31,625 nucleotides of DNA from Rhizaria sp. SCN 62-66 (taxonomy: Eukaryota; Rhizaria, unplaced), in contig MEDY01000355.1 of assembly GCA_001724265.1 (NCBI GenBank), positions 1 through 31,625 of the forward strand, given 5' to 3'. The notes beneath the pieces are model-generated. The model saw only the letters and a program-made list of their open reading frames with translations, had not been told where the DNA came from and did no database searches. Shown here piece after piece: positions 31,128-31,625 of the stretch; position 1 is the first letter of the stretch; every line of letters starts with the position of its first letter. A program made the position numbers and the translations under genes.

Positions 31128-31625
31128 ATGACAACAGCGTCAGCGACGGCTTCGGCAGCTGGAGCTGGGGCAGCCTTCCTTGGGTCAACCGCGGCAACGC
31201 CGCCAACGCCAACGCTGTCGGTGCTGCCGGTGGGATTGGGGCTGAAAGCTCTGCCGCAGGAGACGGCTCCTCTGCGTCTTCGCTGTCCCTCCCGGCCGGC
31301 GTCCGCGCGCTGCCCCAGTCCTACCGCCTACCCTGGCACGCCTGCACTGACGTCCCTCCTGCTCTGCATCTGCCTCGCCCGCGTCCTCCGCCTCCGGCAG
31401 CACCTGCTCTCCCCCGCGCTGCGCACCCTGCTCGCGCTGCCAGCGCCGGTATACCGCTGCCTCGTCTCGGCGCTCGCCGCCACGGGGCTCCTCGCGCTGC
31501 CGCCCTCGCAGTTTGCGCTCGAGGCCGCGGTCGCGGGCGGGTACGCGTTCCTGCAGTCGCTTCACGACGGCGGAGGCGGCGGCGGCCTAACCTCCAGCGG
31601 CAGGCGGTACGCCGGGAACAACAAC
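31128..31625 (+). CDS. Unidentified protein, 3' partial, with hydrophobic segments
   Basis: From an ATG at 31128 the frame stays open to the window end (166 codons). The first 70 or so residues are rich in Ala, Thr, Pro and Leu. Hydrophobic stretches follow around residues 73-87 (ALTSLLLCICLARVL) and 98-122 (LLALP, CLVSALAATGLLAL), then a Gly run and Asn-rich sequence at the edge. Third positions are GC-rich like its neighbours, most clearly after about 31350. Before that point another frame on the same strand, open from 30911 but lacking an ATG, looks equally gene-like (Asn/Gly/Ala, with DGFGSWSWGSLPWVNRG). The true 5' structure could therefore include a frame change or an intron. The hydrophobic segments suggest a membrane protein. 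No family is recognised. Confidence 0.4.
   Translation, partial: MTTASATASAAGAGAAFLGSTAATPPTPTLSVLPVGLGLKALPQETAPLRLRCPSRPASARCPSPTAYPGTPALTSLLLCICLARVLRLRQHLLSPALRTLLALPAPVYRCLVSALAATGLLALPPSQFALEAAVAGGYAFLQSLHDGGGGGGLTSSGRRYAGNNN

Noticed and set aside
30757-31212. 151-codon minus-strand frame near the right end
   Set aside because: It begins at a non-ATG codon, is Ser/Thr/Val repeat-like and runs into the AT-rich island. It is most likely a shadow of plus-strand coding or GC-rich leader sequence.

Overview
This window is nuclear DNA from a eukaryote that can build motile cilia or flagella. Exons are very GC-rich with strongly GC-biased third positions. Introns and spacers are AT-rich. Genes carry few GT-AG introns, and proteins are studded with Ala, Gly, Ser and Asn runs. 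A complete axonemal inner-arm dynein heavy chain (DNAH1 type) shows the flagellar capacity. I cannot place the lineage from sequence alone. A unicellular flagellated protist or zoosporic organism fits, but no gene here is diagnostic.

Seven protein genes alternate strictly in strand. (1) 1-4301 (+): 3' part of an alanine-rich coiled-coil protein of unknown function. (2) 4717-10691 (-): MROH1/HEATR7A, a HEAT-repeat protein. (3) 11752-13254 (+): intronless serine palmitoyltransferase subunit 2 (LCB2/SPTLC2). (4) 13872-27711 (-): DNAH1, four exons, about 4,424 residues, with one 8.75-kb exon. (5) 28423-29246 (+): mitochondrial ribosomal protein bL12 (MRPL12). (6) 29735-30097 (-): RNase P/MRP subunit of the Rpp14/Pop5 family. 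(7) 31128 to the window end (+): 5' part of an unidentified protein.

The tail-to-tail spacers (415, 617 and 488 bp) hold 3' UTRs and candidate poly(A) signals. The head-to-head spacers (about 1,060, 711 and 1,030 bp) must hold paired promoters. Nine introns (127-301 nt) could be placed by reading-frame continuity. Six of the nine start GTAC, mostly GTACGT, and eight of nine lie in phase 0.

The genes do not form a pathway. They cover lysosome-associated HEAT protein, sphingolipid synthesis, ciliary motility, mitochondrial translation and tRNA/rRNA processing. I found no mobile element, CRISPR array, tRNA, rRNA or viral gene. I also see no convincing new biological system. The best leads are the conserved N-terminal motif and alternative acceptors of DNAH1, the intron signal bias, the presequence exon of MRPL12, the orphan coiled-coil protein, and a reading-frame switch near the right end.
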